A DNA stretch of 64,000 nucleotides, taken from assembly GCA_031292515.1 (NCBI GenBank), contig JARLGZ010000279.1, positions 124,001 to 188,000 on the forward strand, written 5' to 3'. Made by a program: the position numbers and the translations under genes. Positions within the stretch are counted from its first letter, which is position 1. The number at the start of each line of letters is the position of its first letter. A model generated the notes under the pieces. The model made no database searches. It was not told the origin of the DNA and saw only the letters and a program-made list of their open reading frames with translations. Shown here piece after piece: positions 8,188-15,469 of this stretch. This DNA comes from Puia sp. Its GTDB lineage: Bacteria; Bacteroidota; Bacteroidia; Chitinophagales; Chitinophagaceae.

Positions 8188-9177
8188 CTATTCGTTGGTA
8201 AACCGATCGATGATCTTTTTCCCGATCAGGTTAATGACGACGGTGACGAGAAACAGCACGAGACCCAGTTCGATGAGCGCCGAAAGATACACCGGTTTGT
8301 CAGCTTCTGTAAACTCGTTTGCAATGACGCTCGCCATCGTATTTCCCGGGGAAAATATATTTTTTGGAATCAGGCTCGTATTGCCGATCACCATAGTGAC
8401 GGCCATCGTCTCTCCGAGCGCCCGCCCGAGAGACAGGAGAATGCCGGCGAAGAGACCCGACTTTGTATACGGCAGGATCACACTGCGGATCACCTCCCAA
8501 CGCGTCGCCCCCAGGGAATAGGCTCCTTCTTTCAGCGGTGAGGGCACCATCTGGATCATCGACCTCCCGAGAGAAGCGGCATATGGAATGATCATCACCG
8601 CAAGGATGAGCGAAGAACTGAAGATACCTACTCCGACCGGCTCTACCCCGATATGGGTCTCAAAATTACGAACGATGGGCACCAGCACAGCCAGTCCCCA
8701 GAAACCATAGATCACCGAGGGAACGGCAGCGATCAGCTCGACGGTATTTTTCAGCAGGTTGGGCAGCCATCCTTTGGGATAATACTCACCCAGGAAGATC
8801 GCCACCGATATCGAAAAGGGGATCGAAATCAGCAGGGCGAGGAAAGACGTCAGCAGGGTCCCCAATAAAAAAGGCCATGCGCCGTAAATATCCTGCACCG
8901 GATCCCAGACTCTGCCCCACAGATACTTTAACCCCAACGATTTGATGGAAGGCAGGGATTGTATTACCAGCGTCAGCAGGATACCCAGCACCAGCACTAC
9001 CATGATCAATCCTATGATCACCAGGCTTCGCTTAAAGATATTCTCCGCGCGTATCTGGTTGAAGGATCGCCTTATTTTCTGTCTCGCATTCACCGCTATC
9101 ATGGATTTACCGGAATTAATTACCCGCAGCGGTAGATCGCTGCGGGTAACTGAACCATTCTCTACAGATGTGTCCAT
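8188..9177 (-). CDS. pstC: Phosphate ABC transporter permease PstC
   Basis: 329 aa from ATG 9177, or 304 aa from ATG 9102. Membrane permease with the first hydrophobic segment SLVIIGLIMVVLVLGILL, the PstC-typical ELIAAVPSVIYGFWGLAVL and the coupling loop EGAYSLGATRWEVIRSVILP. Partner of PstA in phosphate import. The start is uncertain because an 11-bp perfect hairpin lies between the two candidate codons. Starting at 9102 leaves a normal 27-residue cytoplasmic lead before the first membrane segment and places the hairpin in the pstS-pstC leader. pstS ends 41 bp before ATG 9177. Confidence 0.93.
   Translation of the reverse strand: MDTSVENGSVTRSDLPLRVINSGKSMIAVNARQKIRRSFNQIRAENIFKRSLVIIGLIMVVLVLGILLTLVIQSLPSIKSLGLKYLWGRVWDPVQDIYGAWPFLLGTLLTSFLALLISIPFSISVAIFLGEYYPKGWLPNLLKNTVELIAAVPSVIYGFWGLAVLVPIVRNFETHIGVEPVGVGIFSSSLILAVMIIPYAASLGRSMIQMVPSPLKEGAYSLGATRWEVIRSVILPYTKSGLFAGILLSLGRALGETMAVTMVIGNTSLIPKNIFSPGNTMASVIANEFTEADKPVYLSALIELGLVLFLVTVVINLIGKKIIDRFTNE
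9120..9149 (-). promoter_or_regulatory. Strong hairpin at the pstS-pstC junction
   Basis: TTACCCGCAGC (9120-9130) and GCTGCGGGTAA (9139-9149) form a perfect 11-bp stem with an 8-nt loop. There is no T-run, so it is not a standard terminator. Known parallel: intercistronic hairpins after binding-protein genes stabilise the upstream mRNA, so the binding protein is made in excess over the permease. That role here is inference. Confidence 0.6.
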
Positions 9178-9218
9178 TATAAATTCATTTCTAATAATTG
9201 ATGTTACTATATCTGCGA

Positions 9219-10334
9219 TTACTGCAATATCGGCTTGCCATCGTAAGTAGCGGATTTCAGGATCGCATCGCCCGTGCTCACCGCGGCGGGTGAAAGCGGC
9301 GCGTAGTTGAGTGCACCGCTGAACTGCTGGCCATCGTGTATCATCCATGACAGGAGCTTCAGCAGTTTGGTAGCCCTGTCCTGGGAACGATCGCCGTATT
9401 TCTGCTCTTTGTAGATCAGTATCCAGGAGAAACCGGAGATGGGATACCCGTCGGCGGCTTCCGTATTGGTGAGGGATACTTTAGAATCCGCCGGGATGGT
9501 GATATTGGCGGCGGCAGTCACACTGGCGATACTCGGGGTAATGAAATTACCGGCTTTGTTCTGCATTTTTGCAAATGCCATGTTGTTCTGGACGGCATAG
9601 GCCAGCTCGATATAGCCAATGGCGCCCGGTGTCTGTTTGATCAGGCCGGCAACACCTTCGTTCCCTTTTCCGCCCAGGCCTGCGGGCCAGTTGACGGAGG
9701 ATCCTTTACCGACTTTGGTGTTCCAGGCATCACTGACCTTTGACAGATAAGTGGTAAAGATATTGGAAGTGCCGCTGCCGTCGGAACGGTGAGCGATCAC
9801 GATCGAGGTAGCAGGCAGCTTGGCTGTCTTATTCAGCGCGACGATCCTGGGATCGTTCCATTTGGTGATAACACCCAGGAAAATATCGGCCAGGACCGCA
9901 GGCGACAACTGCAGCGTATCCTTTACGTCCGGAAGATTATAACTCAGCACCACGGCGCCAGCGGTGACGGGTACATGCAGGACAGGCGCAGATACGGCTG
10001 AATCCTGCTTGCCATTCATCGGGGCATCCGAAGCGCCAAAATCGACTGTCTTGTTGGTCAATTGGGAAATACCGGCTCCGGAACCCACAGACTGGTAGTT
10101 CACCATCAAACCATTGGCTTTGGTGTACTCTGCAAAAGCCTTGGAAAAGAGCGGAGCGTCGAAAGAACTGCCGGCTCCGATGACGGTATTGTCGTCACTG
10201 GAACCTTTTGCCGTACTGTCGGACTTCCCGCCGCCGGCATTACCGCCGTCTCCGCAGGATGATACCAGGCCGAAGGCGGCAAAAAGCGCGCCTGCAGTAA
10301 ATAAGCCTTTAAAATTGAAAGCGTGTCTTTTCAT
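9219..10334 (-). CDS. pstS: Phosphate-binding lipoprotein PstS
   Basis: 371 aa. N-terminal lipoprotein signal with the lipobox GLVSSC (Cys about residue 27), then a Gly/Ser-rich linker. The mature PstS fold is clear: GAGSSFDAPLFSKAF, YQSVGSGAGISQ, VDFGASDAPM, ITKWNDPRI, HRSDGSGTSNIFT and PGAIGYIELAYA, which are the phosphate-binding loops of the family. It captures phosphate in the periplasm for PstCAB. Upstream ATG 10361 is possible, but ATG 10334 begins the normal signal peptide (MKRHAF). It follows the porin gene by 72 bp in the same operon. Confidence 0.96.
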   Translation of the reverse strand: MKRHAFNFKGLFTAGALFAAFGLVSSCGDGGNAGGGKSDSTAKGSSDDNTVIGAGSSFDAPLFSKAFAEYTKANGLMVNYQSVGSGAGISQLTNKTVDFGASDAPMNGKQDSAVSAPVLHVPVTAGAVVLSYNLPDVKDTLQLSPAVLADIFLGVITKWNDPRIVALNKTAKLPATSIVIAHRSDGSGTSNIFTTYLSKVSDAWNTKVGKGSSVNWPAGLGGKGNEGVAGLIKQTPGAIGYIELAYAVQNNMAFAKMQNKAGNFITPSIASVTAAANITIPADSKVSLTNTEAADGYPISGFSWILIYKEQKYGDRSQDRATKLLKLLSWMIHDGQQFSGALNYAPLSPAAVSTGDAILKSATYDGKPILQ

Positions 10335-10406
10335 ATTACGTTTGTTAAGGAGTTTAAACAATGGGCATACATTTCAAACATTTCAAATTGACCGTCCCGG
10401 GAAACA

Positions 10407-11684
10407 CTAGTGTGTATAAGGCGGATAAGAATAAGACGGATTCTGGAACATCTTTCCGAATGTAAAGTAAAAGGTCAGCCGGTACACCAGGTCATAATCA
10501 TGCGCGGCAGCTCCGGTCAGATTGGCCTGCTGACCCATGTATCTGTTATACCATACATTAGGTATAAAATGGACGTTGGCGACAGGAGAATAGTCAAATC
10601 CGGCCGAAAAGAACCTCTCTTTATTGTTGGGTTCGTAAGAAGTACTCAAAGTATAAAGTGCTGCGTATTTGCTGTAGGTCGTATTGTCATATTTGGTATT
10701 GGGGTTGTACATGTCATACCTGGCAAAAACCCTCAATTTCGAACCGATAATACTCGCATGCGCATATAAGGACAACCCCGTCGACCGGCCATCAAGAGTA
10801 TCTTTTTCAGCTCCAACGGTTCCAACCTCGGATTGCTTCAATGCATTGATAAAACCTTCTGCGCCAATGACGAATTTTTTGTCGTTCCAGACGATGGCGC
10901 CCTTTGTCATCTGACGGGAGGCATGGCCGTGGTCACCCGTTGTCCAGTTCTGACGTTGATAGTCTGCATACAAATCAAAAATCAGCCGGCTGTTTAAAAA
11001 GCCAACAAATGCATCTCCGTAAAACCATTTATAGAGCGTAGTGTTCAGCGCTTGCGGCTTATCGCTTGTTCCGTTGGCTACCAGGAAGTCATATCCATAA
11101 ACCACTGATTTGTCTGCCGTGTTAAACCTTCCCTGCAGACCAGCCCCAAAATCAAAGGAGGGAGTCCTGCGTATGTCTGTGATCGTCCTTTCCACAGGCC
11201 GGGAATAGGTGAACAGGTTTTCCGTCACATAAGGGAAAGCAGGAGTGGGTTGCAAACCGATCACAAGATCATTCCCTTTGAACAGGAAATCGTGCCAACG
11301 TACATTTGCGAATTTGATATAGGGTGTGAATTTGTTGTTCTGAAGAAGGTCCCCGCTGGTAAAATCGTCTTCTGCCGCAAACAGGAATTCCGCAGAAAAT
11401 TTCTTACTGATATTGTAATCATACCCGATGTAAATCCGGCGGAACTGAAATTCATCCTGGCCTTTTTTCACATTTGTATATTGATTATTTCCGCCCCTGT
11501 TTAGGGAATCGGCATGCGATTTATGGAAATAATCACCAAAAATATAACCCCAGATCCTGCCGGAATTGGGAACCCCGGCCCTGAAAGCAGAATCCGAATT
11601 GAATAAATATTGCGCTTGTAGCGTGGAAAACGAAAAAAACAGGATGGCAAAAAATGCGATAAGACGTGCAATTCTTTTTCTCAT
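10407..11684 (-). CDS. Phosphate-selective porin, OprO/OprP-like
   Basis: 425 aa outer-membrane beta-barrel protein. Signal peptide MRKRIARLIAFFAILFFSFS ending near TLQAQ, then alternating amphipathic strands with aromatic girdles and a C-terminal strand. The N-terminal part (GYIFGDYFHKS, FQFRRIYIGYDYNISKKFSAEFL) is typical of the Bacteroidota proteins assigned to the OprO/OprP porin family. It is first in the pst operon and preceded by a four-unit Pho-box-like array, which supports phosphate rather than another anion as its substrate. Substrate selectivity is inferred from context. Confidence 0.85.
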   Translation of the reverse strand: MRKRIARLIAFFAILFFSFSTLQAQYLFNSDSAFRAGVPNSGRIWGYIFGDYFHKSHADSLNRGGNNQYTNVKKGQDEFQFRRIYIGYDYNISKKFSAEFLFAAEDDFTSGDLLQNNKFTPYIKFANVRWHDFLFKGNDLVIGLQPTPAFPYVTENLFTYSRPVERTITDIRRTPSFDFGAGLQGRFNTADKSVVYGYDFLVANGTSDKPQALNTTLYKWFYGDAFVGFLNSRLIFDLYADYQRQNWTTGDHGHASRQMTKGAIVWNDKKFVIGAEGFINALKQSEVGTVGAEKDTLDGRSTGLSLYAHASIIGSKLRVFARYDMYNPNTKYDNTTYSKYAALYTLSTSYEPNNKERFFSAGFDYSPVANVHFIPNVWYNRYMGQQANLTGAAAHDYDLVYRLTFYFTFGKMFQNPSYSYPPYTH

Positions 11685-11718
11685 ATAAATTTTATTGGTA
11701 AAAATTTCTGATGCTGTG

Positions 11719-11775
11719 CAAAACTGGGCTTAGGTCGTGACCGGAATGTTACCGGAATATTACTTTAATGTTAAC
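11719..11775 (-). promoter_or_regulatory. Pho-box-like array and -7 element of the porin-pst operon
   Basis: In gene orientation, cores GTTAAC (11775-11770), AGTAAT (11764-11759), GGTAAC (11753-11748) and GGTCAC (11742-11737) repeat every 11 bp. The array ends 10 nt before CAGTTTTG (11726-11719), a TAnnTTTG-like -7 element followed by CA, 34 nt before the porin ATG. The match in core, period and 10-nt gap with the 3.3-kb and 39.1-kb promoters is exact. Confidence 0.65.
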
Positions 11776-11968
11776 ACTTGTCTTTTTGCGGTCCGGGAGA
11801 AGAAAATTAATTTTATAATTAACTATAAATCATTAATTTATAAATATAATATTACTATATATTATAAAATACAATTTTTCGCATGCTTGTTTGCGTTATT
11901 TCATCGTAAAAACCCTGTTAAGAAATTATTACCAAATGGCTTTCTGGACTAGCCAGACACATTCCTTC

Positions 11969-11976
11969 TAATTTTG
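11969..11976 (+). promoter_or_regulatory. -7 element of the first DUF47-Pit operon
   Basis: TAATTTTG, 14 nt before the ATG at 11991. The stretch GCCCAAATTTT that follows is also found after the -7 element (40491) of the paralogous operon, so promoter and leader are conserved between the two copies. Confidence 0.6.
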
Positions 11977-11990
11977 CCCAAATTTTCTCT

Positions 11991-12638
11991 ATGGGGTTTA
12001 ACACGCTCATGAAATTATTCATGCCGAAAGAAAGGGTCTTCTATTCCCTGTTCGAAGAAGTCGCTGAAAATGTAGACAGCATGGGAAAATTATTGAACGG
12101 GGTCGTTCACGAAGACGACTATGACCGGAGAGCTTCGATGATCCTTCAACTGGAAAACCAGGAACATCTGAATGATGAGTACACACACCGGATCTTTACC
12201 GAATTGGGCAGAAATTTTATCACGCCCTTCGATCGGGAGGATATTCACTACCTGGCCAGCGCCCTTGACGATATCTGCGACTACATCTATTCCGCCGCGA
12301 AAAAGATCAATTTTTATAAGGTGGATCCCCACGACGAAGGGATCCGGAAAATGGCCAGCCTGATCGAACAGGGATCGGGACAGATCCGCATTGCGGTCAT
12401 GGAACTTCGGAATATGAACGATTTACGGAAGATCACCGATGCCCTGGTATTGGTGAACAGCATCGAAAACCAGGCAGACGATATTTTTGACAGGAGCATA
12501 GAGCGCTTGTTCGAAACCGAGCCCGACGCCAAGGAGGTGATCAAGAAAAGAGAGATTTACCAGGTCATGGAGATCGTTACCGATAAGTGCGAGGATGCCA
12601 CCAATGTCATAGAATCCATCATTATTAAATACGCCTGA
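11991..12638 (+). CDS. DUF47/PhoU-like Pit accessory protein, copy 1
   Basis: 215 aa all-helical cytoplasmic protein of the DUF47 (PhoU-related) family, which is commonly encoded just upstream of Pit transporters and thought to regulate them. Seen: FITPFDREDIHYLASALDDICDYIYSAAKKI (metal-binding E/D-rich helix typical of the family), SIENQADDIFDRSIERLFE and KREIYQVMEIVTDKCEDATNVIE. It lies 41 bp upstream of pit. The paralog at 40515 is the same length and mostly identical by eye. Confidence 0.9.
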   Translation: MGFNTLMKLFMPKERVFYSLFEEVAENVDSMGKLLNGVVHEDDYDRRASMILQLENQEHLNDEYTHRIFTELGRNFITPFDREDIHYLASALDDICDYIYSAAKKINFYKVDPHDEGIRKMASLIEQGSGQIRIAVMELRNMNDLRKITDALVLVNSIENQADDIFDRSIERLFETEPDAKEVIKKREIYQVMEIVTDKCEDATNVIESIIIKYA

Positions 12639-12679
12639 TAAGACGCCTCTTCAGCAGCCCTAAAATATGCATCCCCCTG

Positions 12680-13696
12680 ATGGTCCATCTAATTATTATT
12701 ATCGTACTAGCCCTCTTCTTTGACTACATTAATGGATTCCACGATGCGGCGATTTCGACGGCTACGATCGTATCCACCAAGGTATTGACCCCTTTCCAGG
12801 CCGTGCTCTGGGCCGCCATTTTCAATTTTGGCGCCTTTTTCATCTTCAAATATTTCATCGGGGAATTCCGGATCGGCAATACGATCGCCAATTTTGTGAC
12901 CCGGGACTTCATAACCCTGCCCGTGATCCTTTCCGGTTTGATTGCAGCGATATCCTGGAACCTGCTGACCTGGTGGTTCGGCATTCCATCCAGCTCCTCA
13001 CATACGCTATTGGGTGGTTTTGCGGGAGCAGCACTGGCGCACGCGGGCGGTTGGACCGTCCATGGCCGGGAAGTGATTAATTACGCCAGCATGATCCCGA
13101 CTTTCCTTTTCATCGTGCTCGCGCCCCTGATCGGGATGATCGTCGCCTTTATCATCACCATCGTCATCGTCAGGATTTTCCAAAGAAGTAATCCCTACCG
13201 GGCGGAAAAATGGTTCAGGAGATTGCAGCTGATTTCCTCCGCTCTGCTGAGTCTGGGACACGGCGGCAATGACGCACAGAAAGTACTCGGTATTATCGCT
13301 GCCGCCCTTGTGGCGCACGGCGATCTCGATAGCATTCAACATATCCCCAACTGGATGCCGGTGGCCTGTTTTACCGCTATCGCCCTGGGAACCATGAGCG
13401 GAGGCTGGCGCATCGTTAAAACGATGGGAACCCGCATCACAAAAGTGAACCCCTTGGAGGGCGTCTGCGCGGAAACCGCCGGAGCCATCACCTTGTTCTT
13501 TACCCAGTCATTGGGCATCCCCGCCAGCACTACCCACACGATTACAGGAGCAATCATAGGCGTCGGCGCCACAAAACGTCTCTCAGCCGTCCGATGGGGG
13601 GTAACCTTTAACCTGGTTTGGGCCTGGATCCTTACCATCCCTGTCAGCGCCTTACTGGCAGCCTTGGTTTATGGGGTTCTCCGGTACTTCATTTGA
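12680..13696 (+). CDS. pit: Inorganic phosphate transporter Pit, copy 1
   Basis: 338 aa membrane protein with about ten hydrophobic segments and the two PiT signature repeats: [11 protein letters not shown] near the N-terminus with [21 protein letters not shown], and the second half with [16 protein letters not shown] and [18 protein letters not shown]. PiT proteins take up metal-phosphate with protons at low affinity. The DUF47 gene upstream is its usual partner. Next to the high-affinity Pst operon it gives the cell both uptake routes. Convergent with the thioredoxin gene (61-bp gap). Confidence 0.95.
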   Translation: MVHLIIIIVLALFFDYINGFHDAAISTATIVSTKVLTPFQAVLWAAIFNFGAFFIFKYFIGEFRIGNTIANFVTRDFITLPVILSGLIAAISWNLLTWWFGIPSSSSHTLLGGFAGAALAHAGGWTVHGREVINYASMIPTFLFIVLAPLIGMIVAFIITIVIVRIFQRSNPYRAEKWFRRLQLISSALLSLGHGGNDAQKVLGIIAAALVAHGDLDSIQHIPNWMPVACFTAIALGTMSGGWRIVKTMGTRITKVNPLEGVCAETAGAITLFFTQSLGIPASTTHTITGAIIGVGATKRLSAVRWGVTFNLVWAWILTIPVSALLAALVYGVLRYFI

Positions 13697-13757
13697 ACCG
13701 GCGCTTCATATAATTATATCAACCAGGTAGCGTGCGGATCATGTGGCGCTTAGCTCC

Positions 13758-14078
13758 CTATTTGCCCGCGCCCTCCAATATTTTGTCCAATTGCCCCTTC
13801 AACTCTGCTGCTCCTGTTACACCGCTCTTGCGCCATTTCACTTCTCCATTCCTGAAAAACACCAGGGTTGGAACGCTCTGGATATGATAGGCAGCAGCCA
13901 CGGAAGGATTCCGGTCAATATCGATTTTCAAAATAGTGGCTTTGTCTCCCACCTTGTCCTTCAATTCTTTAAGGATCGGAGGCATCATTTTGCAAGGTCC
14001 GCACCATTCTGCTGAAAAATCCACCAATACGGGCTTATCACCCCGGATCATCTCTCCAAACGATTGATTATTGCTCAT
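13758..14078 (-). CDS. Thioredoxin
   Basis: 106 aa cytoplasmic thioredoxin. The active site is [12 protein letters not shown] (CGPC, residues about 28-31). The cis-proline loop QSVPTLVFF and the C-terminal [13 protein letters not shown] are also present. It reduces protein disulfides. No signal peptide. It is divergent from two small Cys-containing exported proteins and a rhodanese-like protein, which suggests a local thiol/sulfur theme, though no operon links them. Confidence 0.95.
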   Translation of the reverse strand: MSNNQSFGEMIRGDKPVLVDFSAEWCGPCKMMPPILKELKDKVGDKATILKIDIDRNPSVAAAYHIQSVPTLVFFRNGEVKWRKSGVTGAAELKGQLDKILEGAGK

Positions 14079-14212
14079 GATTTATGCGATTTTACGCATC
14101 CCTTCCTGGATATGTTCAAATAATATGCCCGCCGGACGGCCTGCCATTTTGCCTGTACCGGATTTTTTATGGACGGCAATCCCTTTGTCTGCCCAACCTG
14201 TACATTTGGGTA

Positions 14213-14416
14213 TTGAAACTCATCGCACTCATATTTTTAAGCCTGGCAGCTCTGATGACCGCCAACCCTCTCATCAATAACCAACCACTGGCGGCTGCTA
14301 CGGCCTGTTGCGCAGAAATGAAATGTGGCAAAACCACAGGGAATAACCGATTTGACTTTTCAGATTTGGCCCGTTTCTTAAAATCTATTTCTAATTTTTT
14401 AATAGTATTCAGATGA
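14213..14416 (+). CDS. Small exported Cys-containing protein (unknown)
   Basis: 67 aa if started at TTG 14213. A signal-peptide-like stretch KLIALIFLSLAALMTA is followed by AAATACCAEMKCGKTT, which has three cysteines (CC-x4-C pattern). The TTG start is chosen because a perfect -7 element TACATTTG lies at 14201-14208 and because the reading frame further upstream looks non-coding. The stop codon overlaps the next start (ATGA at 14413), implying coupled translation. I do not recognise a family. The C-terminal part (FDFSDLARFLKSISNFL) is unlike the Cys-rich tail seen in similar small proteins, so a frameshift is possible. Confidence 0.5.
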   Translation: MKLIALIFLSLAALMTANPLINNQPLAAATACCAEMKCGKTTGNNRFDFSDLARFLKSISNFLIVFR

Positions 14417-14598
14417 AAAATATATTTTTCTCGATTGTAGCCATTGCCGTGTTATCAACCACTGCCGTTATCGCAGGAGGCAAAGCAGACGCTAAGAAAG
14501 ACAAAGCGAATCCGACATGCGCTGCCGGCTGTTCTCAAACGAAAGACTATCCGAAAGGAGCGACCTGCCCGCATATGCAGGGTTGCGTTTGCAATTAG
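14413..14598 (+). CDS. Small exported Cys-rich protein (unknown)
   Basis: 61 aa. Signal peptide MKNIFFSIVAIAVLSTTAVIA, then a 40-residue mature part with five cysteines: CAAGC, CPHMQGC and C near the end (CVCN). The spacing suggests metal binding or disulfides in the periplasm. The start overlaps the previous stop as ATGA, and a clear terminator follows 20 bp after the stop, so the two small genes form one short transcription unit. No family recognised. Confidence 0.7.
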   Translation: MKNIFFSIVAIAVLSTTAVIAGGKADAKKDKANPTCAAGCSQTKDYPKGATCPHMQGCVCN

Positions 14599-14618
14599 CA
14601 AATCTTGTTAAAAATAAG

Positions 14619-14646
14619 GCCCATCCCCTCGTGTGGTGGGCTTTTA
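14619..14646 (+). terminator. Rho-independent terminator
   Basis: GCCCATC (14619-14625) pairs with GGTGGGC (14635-14641; one G-T pair), followed by TTTT and further T-rich sequence. It closes the two-gene small Cys-protein unit and separates it from the rhodanese-like gene. Confidence 0.75.
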
Positions 14647-14683
14647 TATTTTCATCCTTATTTTCACCCTTCAAATTTTTTTT

Positions 14684-15130
14684 ATGACCGGAAAATCCCT
14701 TTTGACAGCTTGCTTTGTCTTATTTTCGGCCGCAGCCGGTCTCTCTTTTGCCGGATTCACCGGCGAAGAGCCCTGGAAACCCGCCCAGCTGCTGGCGCCG
14801 CAAGACCTGGCAAAGATCATCGCGGATCCGCATGCAAAACAGCCCTATATATTTTGCGTGGGTCCCGGCGCGCTAATCCCCGGTTCTATCGACGTTGGCC
14901 CGGCAAGAGATAGCGGTAATATCGATAAATTCAGGCGACAACTGGAAAAACTTCCAAAAGACGCGCGCATCGTAATTTATTGCGGATGTTGCCCATTTGT
15001 TCATTGCCCCAATATCCGGCCGGCTTTTACGCTGCTGAACGAATTGCATTTCGCCCATCCCCAATTACTCAACCTGGAAAATAACTTAAAAACCGATTGG
15101 ATCAACAAGGGATACCCGGTGACAAAATAA
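14684..15130 (+). CDS. Exported rhodanese-like protein with CxCC-x4-C motif
   Basis: 148 aa. N-terminal signal peptide (ends near LSFAG), then a rhodanese-like fold: APQDLAKII, PGALIPGSIDVGPA (the usual G-A-I/H-I-P turn) and an active-site region IVIYCGCCPFVHCPN with four cysteines, where standard rhodaneses have a single Cys loop. A periplasmic sulfur-transfer or thiol role fits. The extra Cys residues could also bind a metal. It starts 37 bp after the terminator of the small Cys-rich genes. ATG 14684 is used; an upstream ATG at 14633 lies within that terminator. Confidence 0.75.
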   Translation: MTGKSLLTACFVLFSAAAGLSFAGFTGEEPWKPAQLLAPQDLAKIIADPHAKQPYIFCVGPGALIPGSIDVGPARDSGNIDKFRRQLEKLPKDARIVIYCGCCPFVHCPNIRPAFTLLNELHFAHPQLLNLENNLKTDWINKGYPVTK

Positions 15131-15469
15131 ATCTGACATCCCCCCCGACAAGTGCCAATAGGCTTGAAGTTCTCACCGGGTTCGGGTGTATTTTCCTTTC
15201 ATATTATTTCATTTTAACAGTGCATGACTTGACTGTTCAACCGGGAGAATAACCGAACCAATCATCGGGATGATTGGCCCCGTCTGTTGTCTTCATCCCG
15301 GTAGTTTTGCTGAAGCTGAAGACGGATATTTTCGCTTGCCTGAACAGCGCCAATATAGCAGGAAGATATTCTTCCAGGCTTGTTATGACCAATCATTTGC
15401 TTACCGTGTTATTCGTCTTTTCAATGGACTTCGTGAATACTTCATATTTCATATTTCCATTTTTAAAAG
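15131..15469. other. Intergenic stretch between convergent genes
   Basis: 339 bp without a supportable gene. It contains a perfect palindrome CCAATCATC-GG-GATGATTGG (15257-15276) without a T-run, and a short C-rich run at 15140. It lies between the ends of the rhodanese-like gene and the RND pump gene. No riboswitch or RNA gene could be recognised. Confidence 0.4.

Noticed and set aside
11895-11938. KTAAC-like cores at 11-bp steps upstream of the first DUF47-Pit operon
   Set aside because: GTTATT, GTAAAA, GTTAAG and ATTACC are in 11-bp steps but 35 nt from the -7 element, out of phase with the four accepted arrays, in very AT-rich sequence.
15140-15200. Possible riboswitch-like sequence in the gap after the rhodanese-like gene
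   Set aside because: Some short pairings exist, but no consensus of TPP, cobalamin or SAM riboswitches could be matched, and the gap lies between convergent gene ends.
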